Under the pieces are notes generated by a model. That model had not been told where the DNA came from. It was given only the letters and a program-made list of their open reading frames with translations, and did no database searches. Of a stretch of 57,910 nt of DNA, positions 1 through 6,866 are shown in pieces (position 1 is the first letter of the stretch; each line of letters begins with the position of its first letter). Both the position numbers and the translations under genes were made by a program. The stretch is from an uncultured Muribaculaceae bacterium (GTDB taxonomy: Bacteria; Bacteroidota; Bacteroidia; Bacteroidales; Muribaculaceae): NCBI GenBank assembly GCA_947627615.1, contig CANQWS010000021.1, positions 1-57,910 on the forward strand, written 5' to 3'.

Positions 1-77
1 GCCAACCATTCATCCCCTGCCCACACATGATAAACGGGCGGATCTCCGCATTCATGGTGGTCCGGCCCTATAAACCA
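1..77. repeat. 77-bp exact repeat, left copy
   Basis: Identical to 56773-56849. The two copies diverge abruptly after base 77. Exact identity of assembler-k-mer length at a contig end is typical of a graph junction rather than a biological terminus. See the finding on map closure. Confidence 0.9.
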
Positions 78-182
78 CGATTGTGTCATGTAGAGCCGGA
101 CGCCGTTCTTTTCTGCCAACTTATATGGCCACTCTTTGCGGTCTGCTAGTGCTTTCAGCCATAGTTCTTCTTTCTCATCCAT
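1..182 (-). CDS. Small hypothetical protein, 3' part cut by window edge
   Basis: The reading frame starts at ATG 182 and runs off the left edge (about 60 residues visible, beginning MDEKEELWLK and containing WFIGPDHHECGDPP). It is the diverged twin of the complete gene at 56703-56957. Its last 77 bases are identical to that gene, so joining position 1 to 56772 would complete it seamlessly. It overlaps the end of the preceding gene by a few bases, as is usual in this operon. I do not recognise the family; the Trp/His-rich composition is shared by the twin. Confidence 0.7.
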   Translation of the reverse strand, partial: MDEKEELWLKALADRKEWPYKLAEKNGVRLYMTQSWFIGPDHHECGDPPVYHVWAGDEWL

Positions 183-525
183 CTCGGTCCCCCGGTATCC
201 TCATCCAATACAGCACTTGTGAACACGGGTACCCTTGCATGGTGTCGGTGATAAACAGTCCGGTCTCATCGTATTTGCAGAGAACCCGCCGGTTGTTTAC
301 TCTGATAACAACCTCTTCGTCTGGTTGCGGTAGTGTCTCGTTAGGGGAATACCATTCTCCATGCATTACGGTCCAGCGCTCGCAAGTCTCATCATCGTAT
401 GAATAAGCGCCGTCAATATCACAACCGCCAAGGCAGTCGTCAACGTGGCTCCAGTGCTCACAATAAGAGCACCGCACAACGCTGTACGGCTTTGCCTTCG
501 ATCTCGTTATTTTGCACTCTTCCAC
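175..525 (-). CDS. DUF551-like small protein with N-terminal Cys motif
   Basis: 116 residues from GTG 525. That start is preferred because the twin gene at 56947-57126 starts at the equivalent codon. An ATG at 567 would add 14 residues inside the previous gene. The N-terminal third has Cys-x2-Cys elements (RCSYCEHW, DDCLGGC). The C-terminal half (EWYSPNETLPQPDEEV...VLYWMRIP) resembles the phage DUF551 pattern of W..P...LP..GEEV...V.YW..(L/I)P. The function of DUF551 is unknown. In the right-hand copy of this cluster the gene is replaced by a shorter Cys-rich protein lacking the DUF551 half, so the locus is mosaic. Confidence 0.7.
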   Translation of the reverse strand: MEECKITRSKAKPYSVVRCSYCEHWSHVDDCLGGCDIDGAYSYDDETCERWTVMHGEWYSPNETLPQPDEEVVIRVNNRRVLCKYDETGLFITDTMQGYPCSQVLYWMRIPGDRDG

Positions 526-755
526 TTTGCAGCCCGCCTCTCTTGCGGTGTTGGCATGGACATCCACAACCTCCAGCCGGTATCCCTCTGGTTGTAGCTG
601 CTGAAGGCCCTCACTACCCGGCCAATTGTTATAACGTAGTCCGTGATCTCCGTGATCTTCACATCAAAGGGGCTGCTGTCCCAGGCCTGTTCAATAATTG
701 CCCACGATCCAGGCTTGAGTTTTTTAATCTCGTCCACCGTCAATGGCTTTTGCAT
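507..755 (-). CDS. Small KPLT-family protein (copy A)
   Basis: 82 residues, unknown function. It begins MQKPLTVDEIKKL and ends with a W-R-L-W...MPTPQERRAAKW element. At least five genes in this genome share this frame: here, 57105-57365, 55841-56122, 55596-55853 and 55053-55409. All have an N-terminal KP(L/Y)T-x-(E/D)-(Q/E/D)-(V/I) block, a proline/glycine turn, a central beta-rich stretch and a C-terminal W-x-(L/V/I)-W...PT-x-E-(D/E)-(R/M). The closest relative is 57105. A strong AGGAGG precedes the ATG. Confidence 0.75.
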   Translation of the reverse strand: MQKPLTVDEIKKLKPGSWAIIEQAWDSSPFDVKITEITDYVITIGRVVRAFSSYNQRDTGWRLWMSMPTPQERRAAKWKSAK

Positions 756-783
756 CTGGTCCGCCTCCTTTTTTTCAGTGCGG

Positions 784-999
784 TCATTCCCGCTGTGTAG
801 GAATTACGAGCCGCAGGTTCTTTTCCTTTGCCAAGCCCCAGAGGTCTGAGAGGGCGGTCGCCATCCCTAAACGCCAGGGACAACCTGGAATCTTCTTCTC
901 GGTGGTGTCTGTCTCCACCCGGTAGAGCGGCCCTTTCTTGCAAATCTGGTATCTGGCCGCCCCATCGGTGTAAATCGGCGCTTCAAGTAGTATCCTCAT
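784..999 (-). CDS. Small hypothetical protein (twin of 57395-57598)
   Basis: 71 residues. The pattern APIYTDGA..Y.I.KKGP(L/F)YRV...T...PGCP.RLGM..AL.D(L/I)W.LA.EKNL.LV is shared with the right-end twin, so the protein is under selection. No recognised domain. The start overlaps the stop of the membrane protein gene before it, suggesting translational coupling. Confidence 0.75.
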   Translation of the reverse strand: MRILLEAPIYTDGAARYQICKKGPLYRVETDTTEKKIPGCPWRLGMATALSDLWGLAKEKNLRLVIPTQRE

Positions 1000-1225
1000 T
1001 TTTCGGCTTCTCCTCTATCATCTCTAGCGCTACGTCTAGGAGGTCTTTGGCCGCACGTATAAGCCCGGTGTCAATGACGCTAGACAACCATATACTCAGG
1101 ACCAGCAGGGCAAGCGTGAAGCCGCATACCTGCTCCACAGTTACTGGCAAGCCCATCAAATAGCTTGCGCCGGATAGTATCAATACAGTTAAAAGATACC
1201 CTACAAAATCTTTAAGAAATCTCAT
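983..1225 (-). CDS. Small two-helix membrane protein (twin of 57582-57827)
   Basis: 80 residues. There are two hydrophobic segments (roughly residues 7-27 and 34-52), separated by a short loop with a conserved Glu/Asp-Gln-(V/I)-Cys-Gly-Phe. The C-terminal tail is charged. The start MRFLK is shared with its right-end twin. No function is recognisable; the operon position gives no clue beyond early expression. Confidence 0.75.
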   Translation of the reverse strand: MRFLKDFVGYLLTVLILSGASYLMGLPVTVEQVCGFTLALLVLSIWLSSVIDTGLIRAAKDLLDVALEMIEEKPKNEDTT

Positions 1226-1239
1226 AAATTACCCTCAAA

Positions 1240-1479
1240 TCACTCACACTTAAAAGTGTCGCGCCTGGCGTCAATCGCTCTAAATATATCGTTGGTAAGG
1301 CGGAGTGCATCGTTCTTGTTGTCGCAGGTTGCTACTACGTAAGAGTTGAGCTTTACATTCGCGATAACTCTAAACTTCGTTACGCGCTCCTTATCGTCAA
1401 ACCGCTCATATACCCCGATATACTCGGCTTTATCGGCGTTAACGATCCCCTCCCCGTTACTAAGCTTAATCCACATCAT
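1240..1479 (-). CDS. Small hypothetical protein
   Basis: About 79 residues from the ATG-ATG pair at 1479/1476, behind an AAGGAG. It begins WIKLSNGEGIVNADKAEYIGV and ends NDIFRAIDARRDTFKCE. The C-terminus is homologous to the partial gene at the right window edge (57843). The fold looks like a small beta-sheet domain seen in many Gram-positive phages, but I do not recognise a named family. Confidence 0.7.
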   Translation of the reverse strand: MMWIKLSNGEGIVNADKAEYIGVYERFDDKERVTKFRVIANVKLNSYVVATCDNKNDALRLTNDIFRAIDARRDTFKCE

Positions 1480-1711
1480 TACTCTCCTTTTGCGGCGGTG
1501 TAGCCGCATGGCATTGTTGCTCGAAGCCCAAATAGCAGTTGAACTCCCCAGTTATGGGGTCGTAGCTGATAAACTTGCAGGGCAGGTTCTGGCAGTAGAA
1601 TGGGCGGGCCTTATGCCACACACACATTTCATATCCAGCCGGCCCGGCTGAGCAATTCTTATTTTTGCAAACGCTGCAAGGTAAGCGGCCGTGAAACTCA
1701 GTCTCGTTCAT
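1466..1711 (-). CDS. Cys-rich small protein, probable zinc binding
   Basis: 81 residues with ten Cys (PCSVCKNKNC, CVWHKARPFYCQNLPC, CYLGFEQQC). It is a tandem paralogue of the next gene upstream in transcription (1715-1930), sharing CxxC, CVW..ARP(F/Y)YCQN..C and the final C-H-A block. Cys spacing suggests structural zinc sites. The role is unknown. Confidence 0.75.
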   Translation of the reverse strand: MNETEFHGRLPCSVCKNKNCSAGPAGYEMCVWHKARPFYCQNLPCKFISYDPITGEFNCYLGFEQQCHAATPPQKESNDVD

Positions 1712-1714
1712 TCC

Positions 1715-1930
1715 TCATCCTCCTCCTCTTTTAAACGTCTTTGATGCGTGGCAGTGAAGCTCTAAACCACGACTGCACATGAACATTTCCTTCTTTTTGT
1801 CGTAACAGATGTATTCGCAGTAGATGTTTTGGCAGTAGTATGGGCGGGCTCCACTCCATACACACGCGCATGTTGTGCCGTTCTCGCATACTTGGCTTTC
1901 GCAGACACGGCAAGGCGGCAACGTGGTCAT
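1715..1930 (-). CDS. Cys-rich small protein, tandem paralogue
   Basis: 71 residues with PCRVCESQVC, CACVWSGARPYYCQNIYCEYIC and LELHCHA. It is clearly a duplicate of 1466-1711, and both lie in the same operon. The start overlaps the stop of 1927-2439 by four bases (ATGA type). Probable zinc-binding domain; function unknown. Confidence 0.75.
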   Translation of the reverse strand: MTTLPPCRVCESQVCENGTTCACVWSGARPYYCQNIYCEYICYDKKKEMFMCSRGLELHCHASKTFKRGGG

Positions 1931-2439
1931 TTTGGCAACCTCCCAGAAAGCACAATCGCGTAAGCCTCACAGATGATATTGCGCTTAATGATCTCCCGTT
2001 CTTGCTCGCTCTGCACTCGCTCTAAGTCGTACACCAAGTTTTTCAGAACTTCCGGCGCAACCTCCATACCCCAGAAACGTTCATTCTCCTCAGCTATGCG
2101 GCGGTCTCGGTCCTTCATGCCGGTCTTATCCTGGATAACTGCGGGCGGCACTTCCGCCGCTAGGCGGTCTATTGTTCCATCCCGCACCATGCCCACGGCA
2201 TTGCCTAAAATGCACATTCTCACGCGGTCGAAGTTGGCGTCTACGCTGATGTCTCCGCCTTTCGCGTACTGCGGTTGCCCGGCGGTCTTCTGGTTCAGCA
2301 TGATTTGCAGTTCCATCACATCGCTTTCAAGGGCTGCGGTGTTGCATCTCTTTGCCGTAGCAATTAAGAATTCTTCTAGCGGCCCCGCGTCCAGGTGGCT
2401 GACGATCTCGTTAACGCCGGCCCTCTTATCCTCTCTCAC
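1927..2439 (-). CDS. Hypothetical helical protein
   Basis: 170 residues from GTG 2439, chosen because a GAGGAG lies seven bases upstream and the previous gene stops at 2444. Longer in-frame starts lie inside that gene. Predicted mostly helical, with a charged C-terminal half (DRDRRIAEENERFWGMEV; ERVQSEQEREIIKRN). No family recognised. Confidence 0.7.
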   Translation of the reverse strand: MREDKRAGVNEIVSHLDAGPLEEFLIATAKRCNTAALESDVMELQIMLNQKTAGQPQYAKGGDISVDANFDRVRMCILGNAVGMVRDGTIDRLAAEVPPAVIQDKTGMKDRDRRIAEENERFWGMEVAPEVLKNLVYDLERVQSEQEREIIKRNIICEAYAIVLSGRLPK

Positions 2440-2443
2440 GGCG

Positions 2444-3076
2444 CTACTCCTCGCGCTCGAAGAATGCGCAGACGTCTTCGCCGTCCACATCATCCCAGGT
2501 ACGGCGGCATTCAAGGCGCAATCCAAAGTTATAATAGTCGGTCTTTAGATTAGAATACTTGCAGCAGCTGCATCTGTGCGGATTACCGCAACTAAACATT
2601 TCCCGACACACCTCATAAGCGCACATGGGCGCTAACAGTCCTTCGAACTCCGGGCAGGTCTGTTCCACCTGCTGGCACATCTCACGCACTACGGATTGCG
2701 TCATGGGGTCTGCTAAGCTGCAGAGTCGCTTGCTTGCTACATTCATGAGCTCTTCCGCATTCATCATCCACAGCATATCAACGGGGGCGTCCTGCCGCTC
2801 TGCGCCTCTGTCGGGATTGCTCCGCTGAGACTTTACAAAGGGCTGGGAGTGGACGTGCCGGCAAAGGTGAACGCTCACAAAATACGGGATTCCCTCCAGC
2901 GAAAACATGAAGGGAAGTACTCTAATATGGCTGTGCCGTGCCTTCAATGAATCGTGTTTCCACTTCTCATTTGGCGGCGTTATGGGCTTTTTACCCATCG
3001 TCACCAGGGCACACCTCTTGCACAGCATCCAGTCCTCATCTGTCGGGTACTGGACGAGTGAGACAGTAAAACCCAT
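2444..3076 (-). CDS. Possible ThyX-like (FAD-dependent thymidylate synthase-like) protein
   Basis: 210 residues from ATG 3076 behind AAGGAGG; the frame stays open further upstream but no ribosome site supports that. The central segment HLCRHVHSQPFVKSQRSNPDR recalls the ThyX signature RHRxxSxNExSxR (the RH, S and SxR positions). It is followed by a helical stretch (ELMNVASKRLC...PMTQSVVREM) where ThyX proteins are also helical. Four C-terminal Cys (CGNPHRCSCCKY) are atypical. If the assignment holds, it would make dTMP from dUMP during phage replication. The motif is degenerate, so treat the function as tentative; an inactive or repurposed ThyX fold is the alternative. Confidence 0.45.
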   Translation of the reverse strand: MGFTVSLVQYPTDEDWMLCKRCALVTMGKKPITPPNEKWKHDSLKARHSHIRVLPFMFSLEGIPYFVSVHLCRHVHSQPFVKSQRSNPDRGAERQDAPVDMLWMMNAEELMNVASKRLCSLADPMTQSVVREMCQQVEQTCPEFEGLLAPMCAYEVCREMFSCGNPHRCSCCKYSNLKTDYYNFGLRLECRRTWDDVDGEDVCAFFEREE

Positions 3077-3122
3077 CTGATTTGCCTCCTTACTAAAATT
3101 GTGTGAAAATGCTGCGATTTTA

Positions 3123-3161
3123 GCGGGGTAGTCGTCTAGGGGTATCCAAGTACCACCCCGC
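3123..3161 (-). promoter_or_regulatory. Leader hairpin before 2444-3076
   Basis: Ten-bp stem (3123-3132 with 3152-3161, one G-U pair) with a 19-base loop, in the 116-bp gap upstream of the ThyX-like gene. There is no T-run, so it is more likely a regulatory leader or mRNA-stability element than a terminator. Confidence 0.4.
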
Positions 3162-3192
3162 CGCAAATCGCATTTCTAGGGCGAGAAATGCC

Positions 3193-3411
3193 CTATTTTT
3201 TAGTGGCTTTCTCGCGTGCTGCTTTCAATCTCGCCGCCGCGGCCGCCTTCTGCTCCTCGGTGAGCTTTCTGGGCGTCCGGTAGGGGTTCTTACCGAAACG
3301 GTACGGCTTAAGCTGGCAATCGTAAGAGTCGCAGTCTTTCACCGCTTGGGCGGATCCTGCACAGGTCAAGCAAAACTTGCGGATAGCGGTGAGAGGTCTC
3401 GTATATTCCAT
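3193..3411 (-). CDS. Small phage Cys-motif protein (CxxC...C...C type)
   Basis: 72 residues from ATG 3411; the upstream gene stops at 3417. Contains FCLTCAGS..AVKDCDSYDCQLKPYRFGKNP, a widespread small phage protein pattern (CLxC...V..C....C.LyPYRFGkNP) in which four Cys probably bind a metal. The tail is Lys/Ala-rich (KAAAAARLKAAREKATKK), possibly nucleic-acid binding. The biological role is unknown. Confidence 0.75.
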   Translation of the reverse strand: MEYTRPLTAIRKFCLTCAGSAQAVKDCDSYDCQLKPYRFGKNPYRTPRKLTEEQKAAAAARLKAAREKATKK

Positions 3412-3416
3412 CTGGT

Positions 3417-3815
3417 TCACCCCTCTCCTGTGTAGGTTTTCTTCTTTGCCTCTTCTGTGACTGGTAGCCAATAGTATCGCTCTTCAAACGGAGCAAAGTA
3501 CTCTTGCAGGATCTTTTGCAGCTGCTGGTCAAAGAGTACCCTATATGCGTCCGTCTCGTCTCTCTTCAAAAGGACGGGTATGAACTTCTTATACACGTCC
3601 ATCCAGGCCTTGTGGATCTTAGCAATCCGCTTGCGCCCGAAAACGTCCTTACCCATCACCGTCTTGTCATTCAAAACCATGCAAAGGCAGTCCCATGTAT
3701 ATTGCTCAAAGGTTTGCCGGTTTGCATCCTGCATCACATCATCACGCACCCGCCGGCGCTCTAAATAGGCATTCTTACCCGGCGGCGGCCCGTGATGGAC
3801 TTTCTTCTTGCCCAT
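3417..3815 (-). CDS. Hypothetical basic protein
   Basis: 132 residues from ATG 3815, which overlaps the TGA of the preceding 41-residue gene (TGATG). A basic N-terminus (GKKKVHHGPPPGK, ERRRVR) precedes a helical, aromatic-rich body. Lies between DNA polymerase and a Cys-motif gene, so a replication-associated role is plausible but unproven. Confidence 0.7.
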   Translation of the reverse strand: MGKKKVHHGPPPGKNAYLERRRVRDDVMQDANRQTFEQYTWDCLCMVLNDKTVMGKDVFGRKRIAKIHKAWMDVYKKFIPVLLKRDETDAYRVLFDQQLQKILQEYFAPFEERYYWLPVTEEAKKKTYTGEG

Positions 3816-3940
3816 CAATCTAGCGGCTCATCAAGTACGGGGTCATACCACCCGGCAAATAGGCCGTTGCGGAAAATCAGCCGCTTGCCGCCGATCTCGA
3901 TATAGGTGGTGTTGTCCTCGCCTTCAATCACTCTGAACAT
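3815..3940 (-). CDS. 41-residue hypothetical protein
   Basis: Starts at ATG 3940, just downstream of the polymerase stop, and ends in TGATG overlap with the next gene. The sequence reads like a compact beta hairpin (YIEIGGKRLIFRNGLFAGW). Too short for family assignment; its position and coupling make it likely real. Confidence 0.55.
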   Translation of the reverse strand: MFRVIEGEDNTTYIEIGGKRLIFRNGLFAGWYDPVLDEPLD

Positions 3941-3945
3941 GGCTC

Positions 3946-5952
3946 TCAGTCCTTTCTAAAGAATGTGCCTACCCATCCATCAGCGTTTAACGGAAGGCCC
4001 GGCGCCCATGGTATGGGCTCGCTCATGATGTCTGTGACTGCCTTTAACATGGCCTCAGGGCTTGCCCAGGGCTGTATATCAATCACAACCTCATCATGGA
4101 TATGGAACACTATCGGAAAACCTTTTGCTTCTAATTTGTCAATGACAAAACCTAAACAATCACGCGCAATTGATTGTATAACGTTTTCTGTAAGTTTCCC
4201 TCCGTATGTCTCTATTTCCATCCACTTTTTGGTTTCCTGGTTTAAGCCGTAGTAGCAGATAGCCTTTTGCCCCCATCGGTTTTGCGTGATACGGGGTTCC
4301 ACATAGTAGCTCTTGCGCCCAGAGGGTAAGAGGATAGTGAGGAAAGACATTTGCAAATCTGGGTTGAATTCTCTTGCCAGTATTAGCCCGTGTGTAGCCC
4401 GACTCCCGCCGTTCTCGATGACGTCAATAGCTGCGTTCTCCAGGTCGTACCACAGTCCTTGTATGCGGCGGTTCGTCTCCCTCCAGCGGTTCACGATCCC
4501 CTGCATCTCTTCATCTGACACATCATCCAGCTGGTGTCCGGTATCCATGCGCCGCATTGCCATAACACCGCCACCATAACCAAGGGCCAGTTCTGCAACC
4601 TTCCCGCGCTGCCTCAGGGCGTACTCTGGGTTCCCCTTCTTAATCCGGTCGATGGGCACACCAAACATTTGGGAGGCAGACGCCTCATAAATCTTTCCGT
4701 GAGTGCGGAAAACCTCTAGCCGCCACTGCTCCTGAGCAACCCAACTGATTACCCGCGCTTCAATCGCTGAGAAGTCTGCATCAATCAGCACATGGCCGGG
4801 GCCGGCTACTAGCGCCGTGCGGATAAGCTGCGATAGTGTATCGGATACTGATCCATAGAGCATGGTAAGAGCGTCTCGTTGGTCCTGCTTCACAAGCTGC
4901 CGAATGTCGCCGATAGAATCAAAGTCGAGATAGGTACGGGGCAGGTTTTGCAGCTGCACTAGCTCCCCGGCCCATCGTCCTGAGCGGTTCGCCTTATAGA
5001 ATTGCATCATCCCATGAACCCGCCCATCCTTGCAGACGGTGGCTGCCATCTTGTCATACTTCTTCGTGCTGGTCTTCCCCAGTTCCTGCCGGATCTCCAG
5101 CATTCTCCTCACCGCCGGGTGTAGCCCGTCCCTTTGCAGCCAGTCTGCTACGATCTCTTTTGTGAGTCCAGGGATCTGGTCGTCAGGCGGCTGTATGCGG
5201 TTAATCCATGCGGTCACTTGCGCTATACTGTTCGGGTTTTCAAGTCCGGTCAGCTTCTGGGCCTCGTCCATCAACGCTGCTTGCTCTTCTGCCATAATGT
5301 TGAGGGCGCCGGCCACTAGATCACTATCTAGCGCAACCCCTCTGTAATTCACCTTCAGGTTAGTAACCCACTGTTGTTGCAGCCAGGGCGGAACGGGGAT
5401 TTTAGACAGTAGCCGTTCAATTTCCATCTCTGCAACTACGTCCTGTGCGTTGTACGTCTTGAATAGCCCCCACTTCTCAGGGTCGTGTTTTGGCAGATTT
5501 CGAGTCCGGCCACCGTTCTTTGCGGTGGGCTTACAGGGCTTGCAAAAGTACGTTATCAGGGACTTGCCCACTGTCAGTTTCTGCTTGTCCTCAGCAAGCC
5601 CCATGGCGGCGCCGGTGGCCTGCAAACTTCTGGGAAAACCGGCATACAAACCATGAAAGAGCGTGCATCTCCACTGCTCCGGCGGTAGGAGTCCATACCA
5701 TTTGGAGAGGCACAACCATTCAAAATTGGCGTTGTATGCGTGTTTGATATAGTCTGGATCTCGTAGGGCCGCTATAAGCCATATCGGCGGCACTTCGCCG
5801 CAAGCCATATCGACAACTTGAACGGGCCCGCCATCCAGTGAGTAAGCAAATAAGAGGATCTCAAAATCGCTTGATTCTACGTACTTCTGCGCCCCCACCT
5901 CATCCAGGGGCTCGCTGGAGTACGTTTCAAGGTCGCAAAAGATGTGGTGCGT
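3946..5952 (-). CDS. Family A DNA polymerase with 3'-5' exonuclease domain, probable ACG start
   Basis: 668 residues if started at ACG 5952. The C-terminal half has family A motifs: A (DADFSAIEARV), B (KVAELALGYGGG) and C (HIHDEVVID). The N-terminal half is an RNase H-like exonuclease; its motif I (CDLET, residues 6-10) lies upstream of the first conventional start, GTG 5898, which would delete it. In-frame codons back to the preceding stop include no ATG, GTG or TTG. AGGAGG (5962-5967) sits nine bases before an ACG, giving an N-terminus of M-H-H-I-F-C-D-L-E-T that fits the family. Either ACG is used or the start was lost by mutation. Replicates phage DNA with the adjacent DUF2815/DUF2800 proteins. 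Confidence 0.9.
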   Translation of the reverse strand, partial: THHIFCDLETYSSEPLDEVGAQKYVESSDFEILLFAYSLDGGPVQVVDMACGEVPPIWLIAALRDPDYIKHAYNANFEWLCLSKWYGLLPPEQWRCTLFHGLYAGFPRSLQATGAAMGLAEDKQKLTVGKSLITYFCKPCKPTAKNGGRTRNLPKHDPEKWGLFKTYNAQDVVAEMEIERLLSKIPVPPWLQQQWVTNLKVNYRGVALDSDLVAGALNIMAEEQAALMDEAQKLTGLENPNSIAQVTAWINRIQPPDDQIPGLTKEIVADWLQRDGLHPAVRRMLEIRQELGKTSTKKYDKMAATVCKDGRVHGMMQFYKANRSGRWAGELVQLQNLPRTYLDFDSIGDIRQLVKQDQRDALTMLYGSVSDTLSQLIRTALVAGPGHVLIDADFSAIEARVISWVAQEQWRLEVFRTHGKIYEASASQMFGVPIDRIKKGNPEYALRQRGKVAELALGYGGGVMAMRRMDTGHQLDDVSDEEMQGIVNRWRETNRRIQGLWYDLENAAIDVIENGGSRATHGLILAREFNPDLQMSFLTILLPSGRKSYYVEPRITQNRWGQKAICYYGLNQETKKWMEIETYGGKLTENVIQSIARDCLGFVIDKLEAKGFPIVFHIHDEVVIDIQPWASPEAMLKAVTDIMSEPIPWAPGLPLNADGWVGTFFRKD

Positions 5953-5980
5953 CTCGTTTCGCCTCCTTCATGTCTGTGCG

Positions 5981-6013
5981 GCTAGAGCCGCCACGGGAGA
6001 TGGCGGCTCTAGC
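5981..6013 (-). promoter_or_regulatory. Perfect 13-bp hairpin in polymerase leader
   Basis: Stem 5981-5993 with 6001-6013 and a 7-base loop, between the DUF2815 stop and the polymerase ribosome site. There is no following T-tract. It may tune polymerase translation, together with the unusual start codon. Confidence 0.55.
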
Positions 6014-6029
6014 GCTATTCACTTAAGGC

Positions 6030-6848
6030 TTAGAACGGGTTGCCTTCGTAGTTTGCAGGGTTGTAATACTGCTGCGGTGTGTTGTACGGCTGTCCGGTCA
6101 GAGGGTTGATCTCAGGCGCTGCCGGCTGGTACGGCTGGGCGTACTGCTGAGGGGCTGCGGGCTGCTGATACTGCTGGTATTGCGGGGCAGGCTGATACGG
6201 CTGGGTGTACTGTTGCGGTGCTGCGGGCTGGTACTGCTGCGGCTGGCCGCCCATCTGGTCAACGGCTCCAGGCTGCTCCAGGTCTGCGAACTCGTCTGCG
6301 GCGCTGCTGCGGCCCATGCCGAGGGCCTCATCATCACGGGTCTTGCAGACGTTGTTGAGGTAGCACCCAACACCCTTCTTGCCGGCGTTGGAGTAGGGGG
6401 CGAAGTTGACGGTACAGTAGCCCCACATGCCGCTGTAAATGTCCTCAGGGGCAAGCTTTGCGTGAACGTTGGAAATGTGTACCACGGTCGGCGGGGTCAG
6501 GGGGTTGCCGTCCCGGTCCTCTGCGTTGGTGCTGGCCGTGATCACCCACATACCCTTGCACTCAGGGCCAAAGGGCTCTCCGTCAGACCGCACGCCGTCG
6601 CCGTCCCATACGGGGTGGGGGACACGGGCGGGGCGCTTGCCGTCCCACTTGTTGGACACGCCGAGTTCGGTAGCGGCCGCAATGGCGGCGTCAATGTCCT
6701 GCTTGGCGGCCACGTTGGACTTGGGCAAGAGCATGGTCACGGAGTACTTGGGCTTGCTGAGCTCGTCGCGCTTGTAGGGCCTGGTCAGGTGCACGTAGGA
6801 AAGGCGTACCTCTCCGAGGCGGCACTTTGTGGGGTTGTTCTGATACAT
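6030..6848 (-). CDS. DUF2815 family protein, probable single-stranded DNA-binding protein
   Basis: 272 residues. The N-terminal 170 residues match the DUF2815 pattern (RLSYVHLTRPYK...PKYSVTMLLPKS, YSGMWGYCTVNFAPYSNAGKKGVGCYLNNV), a predicted OB-fold ssDNA-binding protein usually found beside phage polymerase and DUF2800. The C-terminal 90 residues are a low-complexity Gln/Pro/Tyr tail (repeats of QPYQPAAPQQY), analogous to the flexible partner-recruiting tails of SSBs. Likely coats ssDNA at the phage fork. Confidence 0.85.
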   Translation of the reverse strand: MYQNNPTKCRLGEVRLSYVHLTRPYKRDELSKPKYSVTMLLPKSNVAAKQDIDAAIAAATELGVSNKWDGKRPARVPHPVWDGDGVRSDGEPFGPECKGMWVITASTNAEDRDGNPLTPPTVVHISNVHAKLAPEDIYSGMWGYCTVNFAPYSNAGKKGVGCYLNNVCKTRDDEALGMGRSSAADEFADLEQPGAVDQMGGQPQQYQPAAPQQYTQPYQPAPQYQQYQQPAAPQQYAQPYQPAAPEINPLTGQPYNTPQQYYNPANYEGNPF

Positions 6849-6866
6849 GGTTTGTGCTCCTTTCGT

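Noticed and set aside
1-77. Direct terminal repeat of a linear phage genome
   Set aside because: The second copy is internal (56773-56849), followed by 1.06 kb of diverged homologous sequence, so the ends are not a simple terminal redundancy.
3118-3192. tRNA-like segment (GGGGTAGTCGTCTAGGGG)
   Set aside because: No acceptor stem, anticodon arm or T-arm can be folded; it is better explained as a single hairpin.
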